Positions 34,274-43,718 are shown, counted from the stretch's first letter. The stretch: 64,000 nt of DNA from Arthrobacter sp. U41 (GCF_001750145.1 NZ_CP015732.1:3038001-3102000), one strand, 5' to 3'. Numbers and translations are program-made. Notes: a model not told the origin generated them from the sequence alone.

Positions 34274-35830
34274 ATGAATCATACTGAAATCGCAGCAACT
34301 GCCGACAGTGACCCGAGGGACGAACATGATCCGTTGAGAAGTGTCGATGTGATCATCGTCGGGACCGGTTTCTCGGGCCTTGGGATGGGCATCCAGCTCG
34401 CTCGAGAAAACAACAAGTCATTTGTCATGCTGGAACGCGCCGCTGATGTAGGCGGGACGTGGCGCGACAACACTTATCCGGGGGCTGCGTGTGACATTCA
34501 GTCACACCTTTATTCGTTCTCGTTTCGTCCCAACCCTGACTGGTCAAGGGTCTACGCCACTCAGCCGGAGATTCTCCAGTACCTTCAGGCTGCAGCCCGC
34601 GAAGAAGGGCTCGTCCCACACATCCGTTTCGGGGCGGAAGTGCTGGACGCCCGCTGGGACGAAACCCAGGAGCACTGGACGGTCTCCACGCCCCGGGGAA
34701 CCTTCACCGGGAAGTCTTTGGTTACAGCGTCGGGACACCTCTCGGATGCGAAATTTCCCAACATCAAGGGGATAGACAGTTTCTCAGGTGAGATCTTCCA
34801 TTCCGCGCAGTGGGACCATGATGTGCAGCTGGAGGGCAAACGGATCGGAGTGGTCGGTTCCGGCGCGTCAGCGATCCAGATTGTCCCGGAAATCGCAGAA
34901 ACGGCCGCTGAGCTAACGGTCTTCCAGCGCTCAGCGCCCTATGTGATTCCCCGGCTGGACTACTTCTATACTGATGCCGAACGCGGAATGTTCAGGAAGT
35001 TTCCCCATACCGCCCAGGCCATCCGGGATGAGCTGTTCTGGGGCAATGAGGCACGTTTCCCGCAGCGCAGGGGCGTTCCGGCCTTTATTGACCAGATTAC
35101 GGAGACAGCGGACAACCACCGTAAAAGCCAGATTGCTGATCCCGTCCTGTACAAGAAGCTCACTCCGAACTATGCAATTGGCTGCAAACGAATCCTGATC
35201 TCCAACGATTACTACCCGGCCCTGACCCGCTCCAACGTCACTCTGGAAACGGACGGGATCAGCCACATTGAGGGGAACACAGTAGTCACCCGGGAAGGGG
35301 AACGGCACGAGCTGGATGTCCTGGTCCTGAGCACCGGATTTGAAGCGAGCGATCTGCCGATTTCGCATCGTATTTACGGAAAGGGCGACGTCTCGCTGGC
35401 GGATCACTGGGGCAAAGGAGGGCAGGCGTATGCCTGCACAACGGTAAGCGGCTTTCCAAACTTGTTTGTGATGCTCGGGCCGAACACCGGATTGGGGGCA
35501 GGATCCATTATCTTCATGGCAGAAACCCAGATCTCCTATATAGCGGGGGCATTGAAGTACATGAGTGAGAACTCGGTTTCCTCCTTGGAAGTGAGGGCCG
35601 AAGCGGAGGAGGAGTACGTGAAAACCATTCATGATCGCAGCCAGGGTACTGTGTGGCTCTCAGGTGGTTGCGAAAGCTGGTACGTAGATCCGAGGAACGG
35701 TCGGCTGACTACGCTTTGGCCCGATTTCATGAGCCAGTTCAGGAAGGAAAATGGGACCTTCCGGGACGATGATTACGTTGTAAGGGCCCGTTCGGACCAG
35801 AGTCAGCCGATATTGGCCGGTGGACGATGA
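34274..35830 (+). CDS. Baeyer-Villiger-type flavin monooxygenase
   Basis: The 518-residue protein has an FAD Rossmann motif IIVGTGFSGLGMGIQLA (~30), the Baeyer-Villiger fingerprint FSGEIFHSAQW (FxGxxxHxxxW, ~170), and an NADPH Rossmann motif GVVGSGASAIQIV (~191). It also has VLSTGFEASD before the C-terminal part. It should insert oxygen next to a ketone carbonyl. GAGGAG precedes ATG 34274. It sits between the hydrolase and an Ldh-family dehydrogenase in one operon. Substrate range cannot be read from sequence. Confidence 0.92.
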   Translation: MNHTEIAATADSDPRDEHDPLRSVDVIIVGTGFSGLGMGIQLARENNKSFVMLERAADVGGTWRDNTYPGAACDIQSHLYSFSFRPNPDWSRVYATQPEILQYLQAAAREEGLVPHIRFGAEVLDARWDETQEHWTVSTPRGTFTGKSLVTASGHLSDAKFPNIKGIDSFSGEIFHSAQWDHDVQLEGKRIGVVGSGASAIQIVPEIAETAAELTVFQRSAPYVIPRLDYFYTDAERGMFRKFPHTAQAIRDELFWGNEARFPQRRGVPAFIDQITETADNHRKSQIADPVLYKKLTPNYAIGCKRILISNDYYPALTRSNVTLETDGISHIEGNTVVTREGERHELDVLVLSTGFEASDLPISHRIYGKGDVSLADHWGKGGQAYACTTVSGFPNLFVMLGPNTGLGAGSIIFMAETQISYIAGALKYMSENSVSSLEVRAEAEEEYVKTIHDRSQGTVWLSGGCESWYVDPRNGRLTTLWPDFMSQFRKENGTFRDDDYVVRARSDQSQPILAGGR

Positions 35831-36888
35831 CCACGTCTCCTGCTCTCGTTCAAGTTGAGGAGTCCTGGCTGAGGTCGACAGTCGGGCGGATTTTTGGCTC
35901 CCTGGGCTACTCGCCGGCATCGGCGGCCAGAGTCTCAGATTCACTGGTTGAAGCGGATCTTCGCGGCGTCCGGTCCCACGGCACAATGCGCGTGCCCATG
36001 TACGTGGAGCGCATCAGAGCCGGTTCGGTTTCGCGGCACGAAAGCGCGGAGGTGGTGCGAGAGCGGGGAGCCATTTGCGTTCTGGATGCCCGCCACGCCC
36101 TCGGTGCTCTGACGTCAGATCAGGCAATGGCCATGCAGAAGGCTGAAGCGTTCGGTGTGGGCGCCGTGACTGTCCGACACGGCTTCCATTTCGGCGCCGC
36201 CTCCCGGTACGTGCTCCAGGCGGCCGAATCCGGCTACATCGGTATTGCAGCTGCCAACACGCGCCCTCTCATGGCCGCGATAGGAGGCGCAGAAGCCGTC
36301 GTCGGGAATAATCCCCTGGCCATCGGCGTGCCGAGCGGCGACGGAGCTCACTTGGTTCTGGATATGGCACTTTCAGAGGCGGCATTTGGAAAAATCAAGT
36401 CGGCTGAGCAGAGCGGGACTTGCATACCAGACACCTGGGCGACCGGACCGGACGGGTCCGCGACGACGGATCCGGCCGAAGCTATCCGCGGGCTGTTGCT
36501 TCCGGCAGGCGGTCCCAAGGGCTTTGGTCTAGCCGTGATGGTGGACGTCCTGACCGGAGTACTCTCCGGTGGCGCCTGGGGTGATAGCGTCCAAGGTCTC
36601 TACACGGGACCAGAAATCCCCAACGACTGTTCACACTTCTTTCTGGCCCTGAACATCGAAGCTTTCACCGACCCAGACGAGTTCAGGCAGCAGGTGGCCA
36701 ACATGGCTGCCCGTGTACGGGACTCGCGACGAGCGCCGGGCGTCGAGGCCTTGCTTACCCCTGGAGAGCCGGAGTGGAACGCCCGCGGGGCAGCCGGCAA
36801 GGGAATGGTTCTGGTCGATGGCACTGTAGCCCGCGAACTCACGAATTTGGAGCGCTCTCTCGTAGTGCCCCCGGTCATGACGAACTAA
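35827..36888 (+). CDS. Ldh family (malate/L-lactate dehydrogenase type) oxidoreductase
   Basis: The 353-residue protein starts in an ATGA overlap with the monooxygenase stop. It has the family N-terminus (LGYSPASAARVSDSLVEADLRGVRSHGTMR), VRHGFHFGAASRYV with the catalytic His, and VVGNNPLAIGVPSG. This family uses NAD(P)H without a Rossmann fold and oxidises 2-hydroxy acids or related alcohols. Near the end it has PKGFGLAVMVDVLTGVLSGG. It probably handles the hydroxy-acid product of the pathway. Confidence 0.9.
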   Translation: MTTSPALVQVEESWLRSTVGRIFGSLGYSPASAARVSDSLVEADLRGVRSHGTMRVPMYVERIRAGSVSRHESAEVVRERGAICVLDARHALGALTSDQAMAMQKAEAFGVGAVTVRHGFHFGAASRYVLQAAESGYIGIAAANTRPLMAAIGGAEAVVGNNPLAIGVPSGDGAHLVLDMALSEAAFGKIKSAEQSGTCIPDTWATGPDGSATTDPAEAIRGLLLPAGGPKGFGLAVMVDVLTGVLSGGAWGDSVQGLYTGPEIPNDCSHFFLALNIEAFTDPDEFRQQVANMAARVRDSRRAPGVEALLTPGEPEWNARGAAGKGMVLVDGTVARELTNLERSLVVPPVMTN

Positions 36889-36958
36889 TATCGTGATTCG
36901 TCCCGGATGGTTTGCTAAGGTCAATATTTCGGATCAAACTCTCAAAGGGGTAGCACTC

Positions 36959-37642
36959 GTGAGTCAAGAACGACTGGGGGCAGCCAATGGCAATAAGCAG
37001 CAGCTGAGCCTCCGGGAACGGTCCAAACTAGGGAAAGCTGAGCGAATCAGGGCGGCGGCCGAACAGCTCCTCAGCCAACGGAGCATCGACCAAATCACCA
37101 CCAGGGAGGTCGCAGAGCTGGCCGGCATTGGGGAGGCAACGCTTTTTCGCTACATCGGAAGCAAGCGCGAACTCCTGATGATGGTGTACGGAGATCAGAT
37201 GGACGACATCCTGACCAACATCGAGAGGGAAGATGCCGTCTTAGCGTCTTCAGGATCGATGAGACGGGACGACGGGCAGGCCTATTGCGACCGCATCTAT
37301 AGCGTCTACCGTGCCCGGTGCGAGTTCTACCGCCGTAATCCGGATAACGCCGCCCTCTACATGCGGGAAGGCTTCCAGGTCGGTAGCGCGACCGGAGCCC
37401 GCAATATTGCCCAGGGAGACCGGTCTATCCGCATGGTCGGGGCTATCCTGGCGGAAGGTCAAAGCCATGGGGCGCTAATTGCGACCGTGGATCCCTACCT
37501 CGTGGCCCAAAACTGTCATGGCATTTTTATCCACGAAGTCGACCGCACGCCGGTTCGAGGCTTCACGCCAGAAACGATATGGGACCGGACTAGCGCCCGG
37601 CTATCCGTGCAGTTGTCCCCGCTCGTCATCACTGCCGGCTAA
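36959..37642 (+). CDS. TetR-family regulator of the monooxygenase operon
   Basis: About 227 residues from GTG 36959 with AAAGGGG upstream. The HTH is SIDQITTREVAELAGIGEATLFRYIGSKRELLMM. The C-terminal part has YRARCEFYRRNPDNAALYMREG and no family I can name. It is 70 bp after the Ldh gene and 25 bp before an MFS gene, so it is part of the same operon. It is the best candidate to bind the inverted repeats at 27678 and 33319. Confidence 0.88.
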   Translation: MSQERLGAANGNKQQLSLRERSKLGKAERIRAAAEQLLSQRSIDQITTREVAELAGIGEATLFRYIGSKRELLMMVYGDQMDDILTNIEREDAVLASSGSMRRDDGQAYCDRIYSVYRARCEFYRRNPDNAALYMREGFQVGSATGARNIAQGDRSIRMVGAILAEGQSHGALIATVDPYLVAQNCHGIFIHEVDRTPVRGFTPETIWDRTSARLSVQLSPLVITAG

Positions 37643-37667
37643 GACCCGAAATGAATGCCCGGCGACG

Positions 37668-39116
37668 ATGACAAATCCCGGCAGACCATCGAGGGTCGCA
37701 TACTGGGGATTACTGGGATCATCTACGCTGGCCACGTTATCGAGCAATATTCTTAACGCGCCTCTGGAGATTATTAGGACCGAACTAAGCTCCAGCGTCG
37801 CTGAAATCGTGCTGATGGTCAGCGCTTTCACCGTCGTTTTGACCGTCGCGGTCCCAGTGGCTGGGTGGTGGTGCGACCGCTTCGGCAACCGCCGTATGCT
37901 CGTAAGCGCTTTTGCCCTGATGGTCGCCGCGGACCTCGCAGGGTCGATGGCAGAAACCGTGGGTATGCTCGTTCCCGTACGGGGCCTACAGGGGCTGGCA
38001 ACAAGCTTTATTGCCCCGACAGTGCAGAAATCGCTCTTCGTCATCTGGCCCGACTTCCGGAAGCGCTCCCTAGCTCTATGGGCCTCGGCATTGGGCATCG
38101 GGCAGGCTGTTGGACCGCTGGCAGGCGGTGCCATCAGCCAGACCCTCGGCTGGCGGGCCGTGTTCATCGTCCATGCAGTACTTTGTGCCGCCATGCTGTT
38201 TCTACTCTTAGCAACGCTGCCGCGAGTTGTCGACCGAACGGTGCGAACGAACGTTGCCGGCCTCCTCCTGCTCATGGCTGGAACGGGAGGAGTCGTAATC
38301 GGACTCACCCTGTTTGCCCAGCGGACGGTGTCATCCGCAGCGATAATTAGCGGACTCCTCGGTAGCGTGCTGCTCGTGGGGTTCGTGTGGGTGGCGTATC
38401 AAAGACCCGACGACCTTATCGACCCTCGGCAGCTGATTGGGCGTACATTTGCCGGAAGTGCAGCCGGAGCCTCGGCAGCGATGTTTGCAATGGGCTCTTT
38501 CCTAGTAGCCACACCTTTGTTTCTGTCAGCGCGCCTGAACACTCGTCCGGACGTCATCGGCGTCATCCTGTGTTGCTTGGCCATCGCCATGAGCCTGGGC
38601 GGTCCCTTGACTGGCGTCCTTTGCCGAAAGTGGGCGACCAGCGTGGCGATGAGGCTCGGTCTGCTCGTGAACCTGGTCGCGGCGGCAGGCATGGGGCTGG
38701 TGTTGCTCTTGCCGACACCACTGGCAATCACGGTGGCAGTGACTCTCTTGCTCACCCTTGCGGGATTTGGAATCTCAATCGTTCAGAGTACGTCGGCGGA
38801 GGCCCTCGCAGCCTCACCACCCGGGCGATCGGGGTTTGGGATCGGTATTCACAATATGCTGAAATTCGCGGGCATGGCCGTTGCCTATGCTTGGATCGCT
38901 GCTTTCCCCCCCGGGGAAAACCCGCTACTGACTTACATGGGAGTCGCGGTGGGGATCGCTGCGGTATTTGTTTTTGTCTGGTTGACGGGGGAAGCTGCTC
39001 CTCCGTCCGGCGGCCGGCGAATGTGGTCGCGATCCCGGGCCCGGCGGGGCAGCCAAAAAGGGCCTGGCGAACCCGACGGCGGTTCCTGCGAACCGCAATC
39101 AGACTTGGCGACCTGA
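37668..39116 (+). CDS. MFS transporter, drug:H+ antiporter type
   Basis: The 482-residue protein starts at ATG 37668. It has motif A in WWCDRFGNRRMLV (loop 2-3), motif C-like SALGIGQAVGPLAGGAISQ in helix 5, and ~12-14 helices, like DHA2-group exporters. It probably exports or imports a compound of the pathway. The last ~40 residues (from about APPSGGRRMW) are basic and not family-like. The stop overlaps the next start (TGATG). Confidence 0.88.
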   Translation: MTNPGRPSRVAYWGLLGSSTLATLSSNILNAPLEIIRTELSSSVAEIVLMVSAFTVVLTVAVPVAGWWCDRFGNRRMLVSAFALMVAADLAGSMAETVGMLVPVRGLQGLATSFIAPTVQKSLFVIWPDFRKRSLALWASALGIGQAVGPLAGGAISQTLGWRAVFIVHAVLCAAMLFLLLATLPRVVDRTVRTNVAGLLLLMAGTGGVVIGLTLFAQRTVSSAAIISGLLGSVLLVGFVWVAYQRPDDLIDPRQLIGRTFAGSAAGASAAMFAMGSFLVATPLFLSARLNTRPDVIGVILCCLAIAMSLGGPLTGVLCRKWATSVAMRLGLLVNLVAAAGMGLVLLLPTPLAITVAVTLLLTLAGFGISIVQSTSAEALAASPPGRSGFGIGIHNMLKFAGMAVAYAWIAAFPPGENPLLTYMGVAVGIAAVFVFVWLTGEAAPPSGGRRMWSRSRARRGSQKGPGEPDGGSCEPQSDLAT

Positions 39117-39403
39117 TGACCGAGGACCACACGCTAGATCCCTTGGCCAAGAGCACACTCCACTATTTACGACTTCTGCTGCAGCCCGACGCTGTTCGGC
39201 TTTTTGAAGTTCGGCCATCGGTAGAACTCCAACGGATCTGGAAAAAATTTGAACAGGCTACGAGCCACGTGGTGCTAATCGGCCACGGAAATGCCGACAG
39301 CATTTGCCTCCTTGACTGCGACCAGCCAGTAACGGGGGCCGACTTTGCGAAGATGCTAGAGGTGCATCGCCAACCGGATTCCCTAAGATGTTCGTTTCGA
39401 TGA
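39116..39403 (+). CDS. Unknown protein, probably 3'-truncated
   Basis: The 95-residue frame begins in a TGATG overlap with the MFS stop: MTEDHTLDPLAKSTLHYLRL. The part ATSHVVLIGHGNADSICLLD resembles the His-Gly strand of caspase/CHAT-like folds, but no cysteine strand follows. The frame ends in sequence close to the IS256 element, so the 3' part is probably lost. Function cannot be assigned. Confidence 0.5.
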   Translation: MTEDHTLDPLAKSTLHYLRLLLQPDAVRLFEVRPSVELQRIWKKFEQATSHVVLIGHGNADSICLLDCDQPVTGADFAKMLEVHRQPDSLRCSFR

Positions 39404-39672
39404 GCTGCTTGACCGGTCGTCAGCCGTTCGCGAAACCATTTGGCGAAAGCAATGTCTGTGCCGACTATCTCGCACCCTTCCAATCCGTTCATTCCGCCGC
39501 CGCATCATTGTTTGCTCAAGCTTCTTTACCAACCATCTACTCAATGGCCTTGGCGTGATTTCTTCCTACCGTCATGCGCGCATGGCAGTCGGGTCAGGCA
39601 TTAGCTACCGCCACTGGAGGAACGGCAAACTTACACCGAGTTCGGGGGCGTAAGAAGGTAGGTCGCATCAAG

Positions 39673-41076
39673 TCCAAATGCGTGGTGTAACGCGGTTGCC
39701 GCGTGATCTTTGGTTTGTTTAGGCGCTGAGCGCCAGTTCTGGGGTGTTCGCTGTCTCCTCTGTGGTTGTGGTGCCGGTGGTCTGGGCCTGTTGGATGAGG
39801 TCCAGGCTGAGGTAGCGGCGGGCTTCGATCCTGTCATCGTGTTGCTCGGCCAGGACGGCGCCGACGAGGCGGATGAGGGAGTTCCGGTCGGGGAAGATCC
39901 CGACCACGTCGGTGCGGCGGCGGATCTCCCGGTTCAGGCGTTCCTGCGGGTTGTTGGACCACACCTGGCGCCAGAGCCCCCTCGGGAACGGTGTGAAGGC
40001 GAGCACGTCGGCGCGGGCGGTTTCGAGGTGGTCCGCGACCTTGGGCAGCTTCTCTTCGAGGGCGTGCAGGACGCGGCCGAACTGGGCGTGCACGGCGTCC
40101 GCGTCGGGCGGGTCGTAAACACTGTGCAGCAGGGTTTTCACCCAGGGCCAGGAGGTCTTGGGTGTGAGGGACATCAGATTCGCCGCGTAGTGGGTTCGGC
40201 AGCGCTGCCAGGACGCTCCGGGCAGGGTTGCCCCGATCGCCGCGACGAGCCCGGCGTGCGCATCGGAGGTCACCAGCTTCACCCCGGTCAGGCCGCGGGC
40301 GGTCAGGTCGCGGAAGAAGCCGAGCCAGCCGGCCCCGTCCTCGGAGGAGGTGGCCTGGATCCCCAGGACTTCCCGGTGCCCGTCGGCGTTGACGCCGGTC
40401 GCGACCAGGGCGTGGACGTTCGCGACCCGCCCGCCCTCGCGGACCTTCAACACCAGCGCATCGGCGGCGACGAACGTATACGGGCCCGCGTCCAGGGGCC
40501 GGGTCCGGAACGCCTCGACCTGTTCGTCCAGGTCCCGGGCCATGTTGGAGACCTGGGACTTGGACAGCCGGGTGATGCCCAGGGATTCGACGAGTTTCTC
40601 CATCCGACGGGTGGAGACCCCGAGCAGGTAGCAAGTCGCCACCACCGAGGTCAGTGCGGCCTCGGCCCGGCGCCGGCGCTCCAGCAGCCAGTCCGGGAAA
40701 TACGTGCCCTGGCGCAGCTTCGGGATGGCGACGTCCAGCGTCCCGGCACGGGTGTCGAAGTCCCGGTGCCGGTACCCGTTGCGGGAGTTCACCCGCTCCG
40801 TGGAGGCGATGCCGTATTCGGCGCCGCAGACGGCGTCGGCCTCGGCACCCATCAGGGCGGTGATGAAGCTCTGGAGCATCTGGCGCAGCAAGTCAGGGGA
40901 CGCCTGCTCGAGCTGCTCCGACAGAAAACGGGTCGGATCGATAGAATAAGGTGCGGTCATCGCGGAGTTCTCCTTCAGGAAAGACATTGGACTGTCATTT
41001 CCAAGGATCACGCGGTGACCGCCTTCGCATCTGGCAAACACGCCCGAGGTGGGCCGATACACCACGCTAATGGACG
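39673..41076 (-). mobile_element. IS256-family insertion sequence
   Basis: Ends share AGTCCAAATGCGTGGTGTA (left) and CGTCCATTAGCGTGGTGTA (right, reverse strand) as imperfect inverted repeats. One transposase gene lies between. I could not find a convincing direct repeat at the flanks, so the ends are approximate or a deletion followed insertion. Confidence 0.8.
39719..40960 (-). CDS. IS256-family (Mutator-type) transposase
   Basis: About 413 residues from ATG 40960 (MTAPYSIDPTRFLSEQLEQA). It has the typical ERVNSRNGYRHRDFDTRAGTL N-terminal region and the DDE core: D in TFVAADALVLKVREGG, D in LVTSDAHAGLVAAI and E in WSNNPQERLNREIRRRTDVV. WQRCRTHYAANL is also present. Longer frames upstream cross the element end. 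It appears intact. Confidence 0.95.
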   Translation of the reverse strand: MTAPYSIDPTRFLSEQLEQASPDLLRQMLQSFITALMGAEADAVCGAEYGIASTERVNSRNGYRHRDFDTRAGTLDVAIPKLRQGTYFPDWLLERRRRAEAALTSVVATCYLLGVSTRRMEKLVESLGITRLSKSQVSNMARDLDEQVEAFRTRPLDAGPYTFVAADALVLKVREGGRVANVHALVATGVNADGHREVLGIQATSSEDGAGWLGFFRDLTARGLTGVKLVTSDAHAGLVAAIGATLPGASWQRCRTHYAANLMSLTPKTSWPWVKTLLHSVYDPPDADAVHAQFGRVLHALEEKLPKVADHLETARADVLAFTPFPRGLWRQVWSNNPQERLNREIRRRTDVVGIFPDRNSLIRLVGAVLAEQHDDRIEARRYLSLDLIQQAQTTGTTTTEETANTPELALSA

Positions 41077-41597
41077 TAACCAAAGTTCCCCGGAACTAAC
41101 ACTCTGTTGTAGCCTGCAGAGCATTCTTCCTCGTCGAGCGTCCCGGCGATGGCACACTTGCGACTTAGTGTGACTGTTAACTCCGTTTGGCGGCTATTTC
41201 GCAGTTCAGAATGGCGCTGGGATGTCGCGTCAGATTGGATGTCGCGCGTCAAGGATAAAGGCTGGGAGGGGCATTCTCGCCCCGGGTGGCGTCATACGGC
41301 TTCAAGGGCCCTTGCTGATTACGGGCTGAGCCGGACAACGGTCAGTGCTGGCTGGATGATTTGACAGTTACTGCCCGTGCATCCGGGCGATGTCACGAGG
41401 AGCTGACCACAGCAATTGGGTCTCATCCGGGTTGCCCTTGTGCTTATGCGCTGTCGGGTTCTTACTGGTGGGAGGAACCGAACCATCCGGTAGAGCTTGT
41501 CGCGGGCAGCATGTGTTCCGGCCACACAGGTCCCCTCCATATGTTGCAGATTGAATCGGTAAGCGGGTTCCAGCCAGGGAGTATTGGAGGAAAATCG
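41077..41597. other. Gap after IS256
   Basis: Over 500 bp with no supported gene. A small ATG frame at 41149 shows tryptophan-rich sequence without family resemblance. GGAGG at 41587 is the ribosome site of the next gene. Confidence 0.45.
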
Positions 41598-41888
41598 ATG
41601 TTCGCTAGAGTCAGCACCTATAAAACCGGCCCCGAGACCACCGCAGACGCGCCCTCGGAAGACATCGTCAAGAGAGTGCTTGAAATCCCCGGATGCCGGG
41701 GAATCTATTACTTGAACGGGAAGGAAACTGACAAGGCCCTCTCCATTACGCTGTGGGATACCGAGGAAGCTCTGGGTGCGAGCCGAGAGGCGGCAAACAG
41801 AATCCGGACAGAGACCAGCGGTGCGCAAAAAACGCAGATCCTTGAAGTGGAAGAATTCGAAGTCACTACCAGCAGTCTCAAGGACTGA
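41598..41888 (+). CDS. Small dimeric alpha/beta-barrel-like protein (ABM type)
   Basis: The 96-residue protein reads MFARVSTYKTGPE, EIPGCRGIYYLNG, ALSITLWDTEEALGASREAA and TQILEVEEFEV, the strand-helix-strand order of stand-alone ABM-like domains. These often degrade or oxidise small aromatics or are stress proteins. GGAGG lies seven bases before ATG 41598. The longer upstream frame is not family-like. Confidence 0.75.
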   Translation: MFARVSTYKTGPETTADAPSEDIVKRVLEIPGCRGIYYLNGKETDKALSITLWDTEEALGASREAANRIRTETSGAQKTQILEVEEFEVTTSSLKD

Positions 41889-42198
41889 GCGTCCGCGGAT
41901 CGCCTGACCCTTCCGTCAGCGCCTGCTCCCCGCTGGCAGACGGTGGGGAGCTGCGGGGTGGCAGGGCCCGGGTGTTCGCCAAAGAGGTCCGGGTCGGCCG
42001 GGACTTCCGCCACGTTCACCGATCGGGATGCAACCGCACTCGCGCTGTACTGGCTTCGCGGGCACCGTCGCCTTTATGACTCTGCGGGAGCGGTGTTGCC
42101 TCCTTTGGGCCAGGTTCCCGATGTTCAGGCGGCTCGGCCCTGTGGAAAAGGCGCGCGTTATGTTGCCAACTTGTCCGTGAACCTCCACGATTGGGTGC
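41889..42198. other. Gap between ABM-like and SnoaL-like genes
   Basis: About 310 bp without a supported gene. Short frames across it have no family resemblance. It probably holds the promoter of the SnoaL-like gene. Confidence 0.45.
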
Positions 42199-42612
42199 AT
42201 GAGTAGCGATCCGGAGGCGGTGGCGCAGCGCTGGGTTACATCCCTGTCGGCGCATGACCTGGAAGCGGCCGTGGATTGCTTTGACGCCGCCTATGTTGAT
42301 GAAGCGCCGGCACGCCGCGGGGAATCCGTGCGGGGGCAGGACTCCGTCCGTCGAAATTTCAGCATGCTTCTTAGCGACCTGCCTGATCTCGCTGCCAACA
42401 TATCCCGGACTGTGGCGGACGGCGATGATGTTTGGATGGAGTGGAGCATGCAGGGAACACGCCGGGATGGCACGCTCCTGGAGTTCGTGGGGGTCAACAT
42501 CTTTCGGGTCAAAGACGGCAGATTCCGCTCGGGTCGGATCTATACGGAAATTGTGCGCGACGCCGGTGGGATTGATGCGCAGATTAACCGTATGGCTAAG
42601 GGAAATAGCTGA
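42199..42612 (+). CDS. SnoaL-like (NTF2-fold) protein
   Basis: The 137-residue protein has the NTF2 pattern AVAQRWVTSLSAHDLEAAVD, DEAPARRGESVRGQDSVRR, WMEWSMQGTRRDGTLLEFVG and FRVKDGRFRSGRIYTEI. This fold includes polyketide cyclases, isomerases and small hydrolases. It is a single-domain protein of usual length. A related domain is fused to the flavoprotein at 46761, so the two may act on similar compounds. Confidence 0.82.
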   Translation: MSSDPEAVAQRWVTSLSAHDLEAAVDCFDAAYVDEAPARRGESVRGQDSVRRNFSMLLSDLPDLAANISRTVADGDDVWMEWSMQGTRRDGTLLEFVGVNIFRVKDGRFRSGRIYTEIVRDAGGIDAQINRMAKGNS

Positions 42613-42737
42613 GGACCCAATCGCTCCGTCCATGCCTTCATCTGAAACGACAGCCAATCACCGTTTTGAGCTGCGGAAGAGCCGCAGTGACCTGACGACC
42701 ACCTGACCCGGGAGAGGGTGACACCTGGCCGCAGTAG

Positions 42738-43145
42738 TTAGGAATCCAGCCCCATCTCCGTCAGTCCTTGTCCCAGAACGAGCTCCAGTGTGGAGATCTG
42801 CATGTCATCCAAATGTTCTTTCATCCGCGCGATCATGGCCGGGAAATCCGTCCGCGCCCTGAACTCGTCGATCGCTTCCCGGCTCTCCCACACGGCGTAA
42901 CTGAGATAGTTCCGAGGCTGACTGAGATCCCGAAGTAGCCGGGGACGCTGCAGGAGCCCGCGAATCGGAGGATCGACATCTTTTACGCCCGACTCCTCGA
43001 ACGCCCGAGCGAATGCCTCCTCATGGCCTTGCCTTACTGACCAGCGGCCGGATGTATAGAACACCCCGCCGACAGCTGGCCGCTCAAGAGGTGGTTCGGC
43101 GGCATCCCTTGGCAGGTCATCGCCGGGCCGTCGTGGACTGGTCAT
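42738..43145 (-). CDS. Antibiotic biosynthesis monooxygenase (ABM) domain protein
   Basis: The 135-residue protein has FYTSGRWSVRQGHEEAFARAFEE, LLRDLSQPRNYLSYAVWESRE and RTDFPAMIARMKEHLDDMQI, the ABM ferredoxin-like barrel. Such proteins act as cofactor-free monooxygenases or as quinol-handling proteins. It is one of three small barrel- or NTF2-fold proteins in a row, followed on its strand by no partner. Confidence 0.8.
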   Translation of the reverse strand: MTSPRRPGDDLPRDAAEPPLERPAVGGVFYTSGRWSVRQGHEEAFARAFEESGVKDVDPPIRGLLQRPRLLRDLSQPRNYLSYAVWESREAIDEFRARTDFPAMIARMKEHLDDMQISTLELVLGQGLTEMGLDS

Positions 43146-43300
43146 CGACTGCTCCTTCTGCTAGTAAAAGGGACATCAGGCATGACCGAAACCAGGAGGC
43201 GTTCCGGCCTTGCCAGCAGCAGAAACCAAACCCATCTCGTCAGAGAGGGAGGGGAAGGGCATCTGCGAGAATTACTACTAAATAACCAACAGTGGCGCTT

Positions 43301-43328
43301 GGGCACCCCAGCCGCGGTCGGGGCGCCC
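43301..43328. terminator. Imperfect hairpin after cupin gene
   Basis: GGGCACCCC (43301) pairs with GGGGCGCCC (43320) with one mismatch, about 30 bp past the stop of the minus-strand cupin frame. No T-run is seen, so this is tentative. Confidence 0.35.
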
Positions 43329-43356
43329 TTCTGGATACTAACGTTTGGGCCTTAGC

Positions 43357-43718
43357 TTATGGTTTGGCGTAGTCGGCGAACCCCTGCCAGTCGATCACCA
43401 CGCAAGGTTCGTCTCCCACTACCCATGCGTCATGTCCAGGGGCCATGGTGGCGAAGTCGCCAGGCCCATAATCCATTTCTTCACCGTCGTTCATAACGAC
43501 CTTCATCCGGCCGGAAACGAAGTAGCCCATGTGGGCTGCCTGGCAGCTCTCCGTTTTGCGATCGGTTTTACATGTTCGGACCAGCGCCATCCAGGCAGGA
43601 ATGTGGCGCGGCCAACGGCGCCCGCTTGCAGGTTAACAAGTTGGAGCTGGCCCGTACCACCTTCGTAGGGGCGGGTCTCCTCGGGCGAATCAACGCTCTT
43701 GCGATCTAAACTCGGCAT
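43357..43718 (-). pseudogene. Cupin-domain protein with one-base frameshift
   Basis: The first part (MPSLDRKSVDSPEETRPYEG to GWRWSEHVKPIA) and the second part (TESCQAAHMGYFVSGRMKVV, then DYGPGDFATMAPGHDAWVVG) are one cupin cut by a shift near 43555. The shift lies at an AAAA run; one extra A would restore the frame. The restored protein is ~120 residues, a single cupin barrel with the usual PGHDAWVVGDEP end. It may be a real lesion or a homopolymer error. Confidence 0.8.

Noticed and set aside
37479..37667. Longer N-terminus for the MFS transporter
   Set aside because: The upstream part lies over the TetR coding sequence in another frame and is not membrane-like; ATG 37668 starts the first helix.
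40961..41083. Longer N-terminus for the IS256 transposase
   Set aside because: The extension crosses the inverted repeat and the family start is at MTAPYSIDPTRF.
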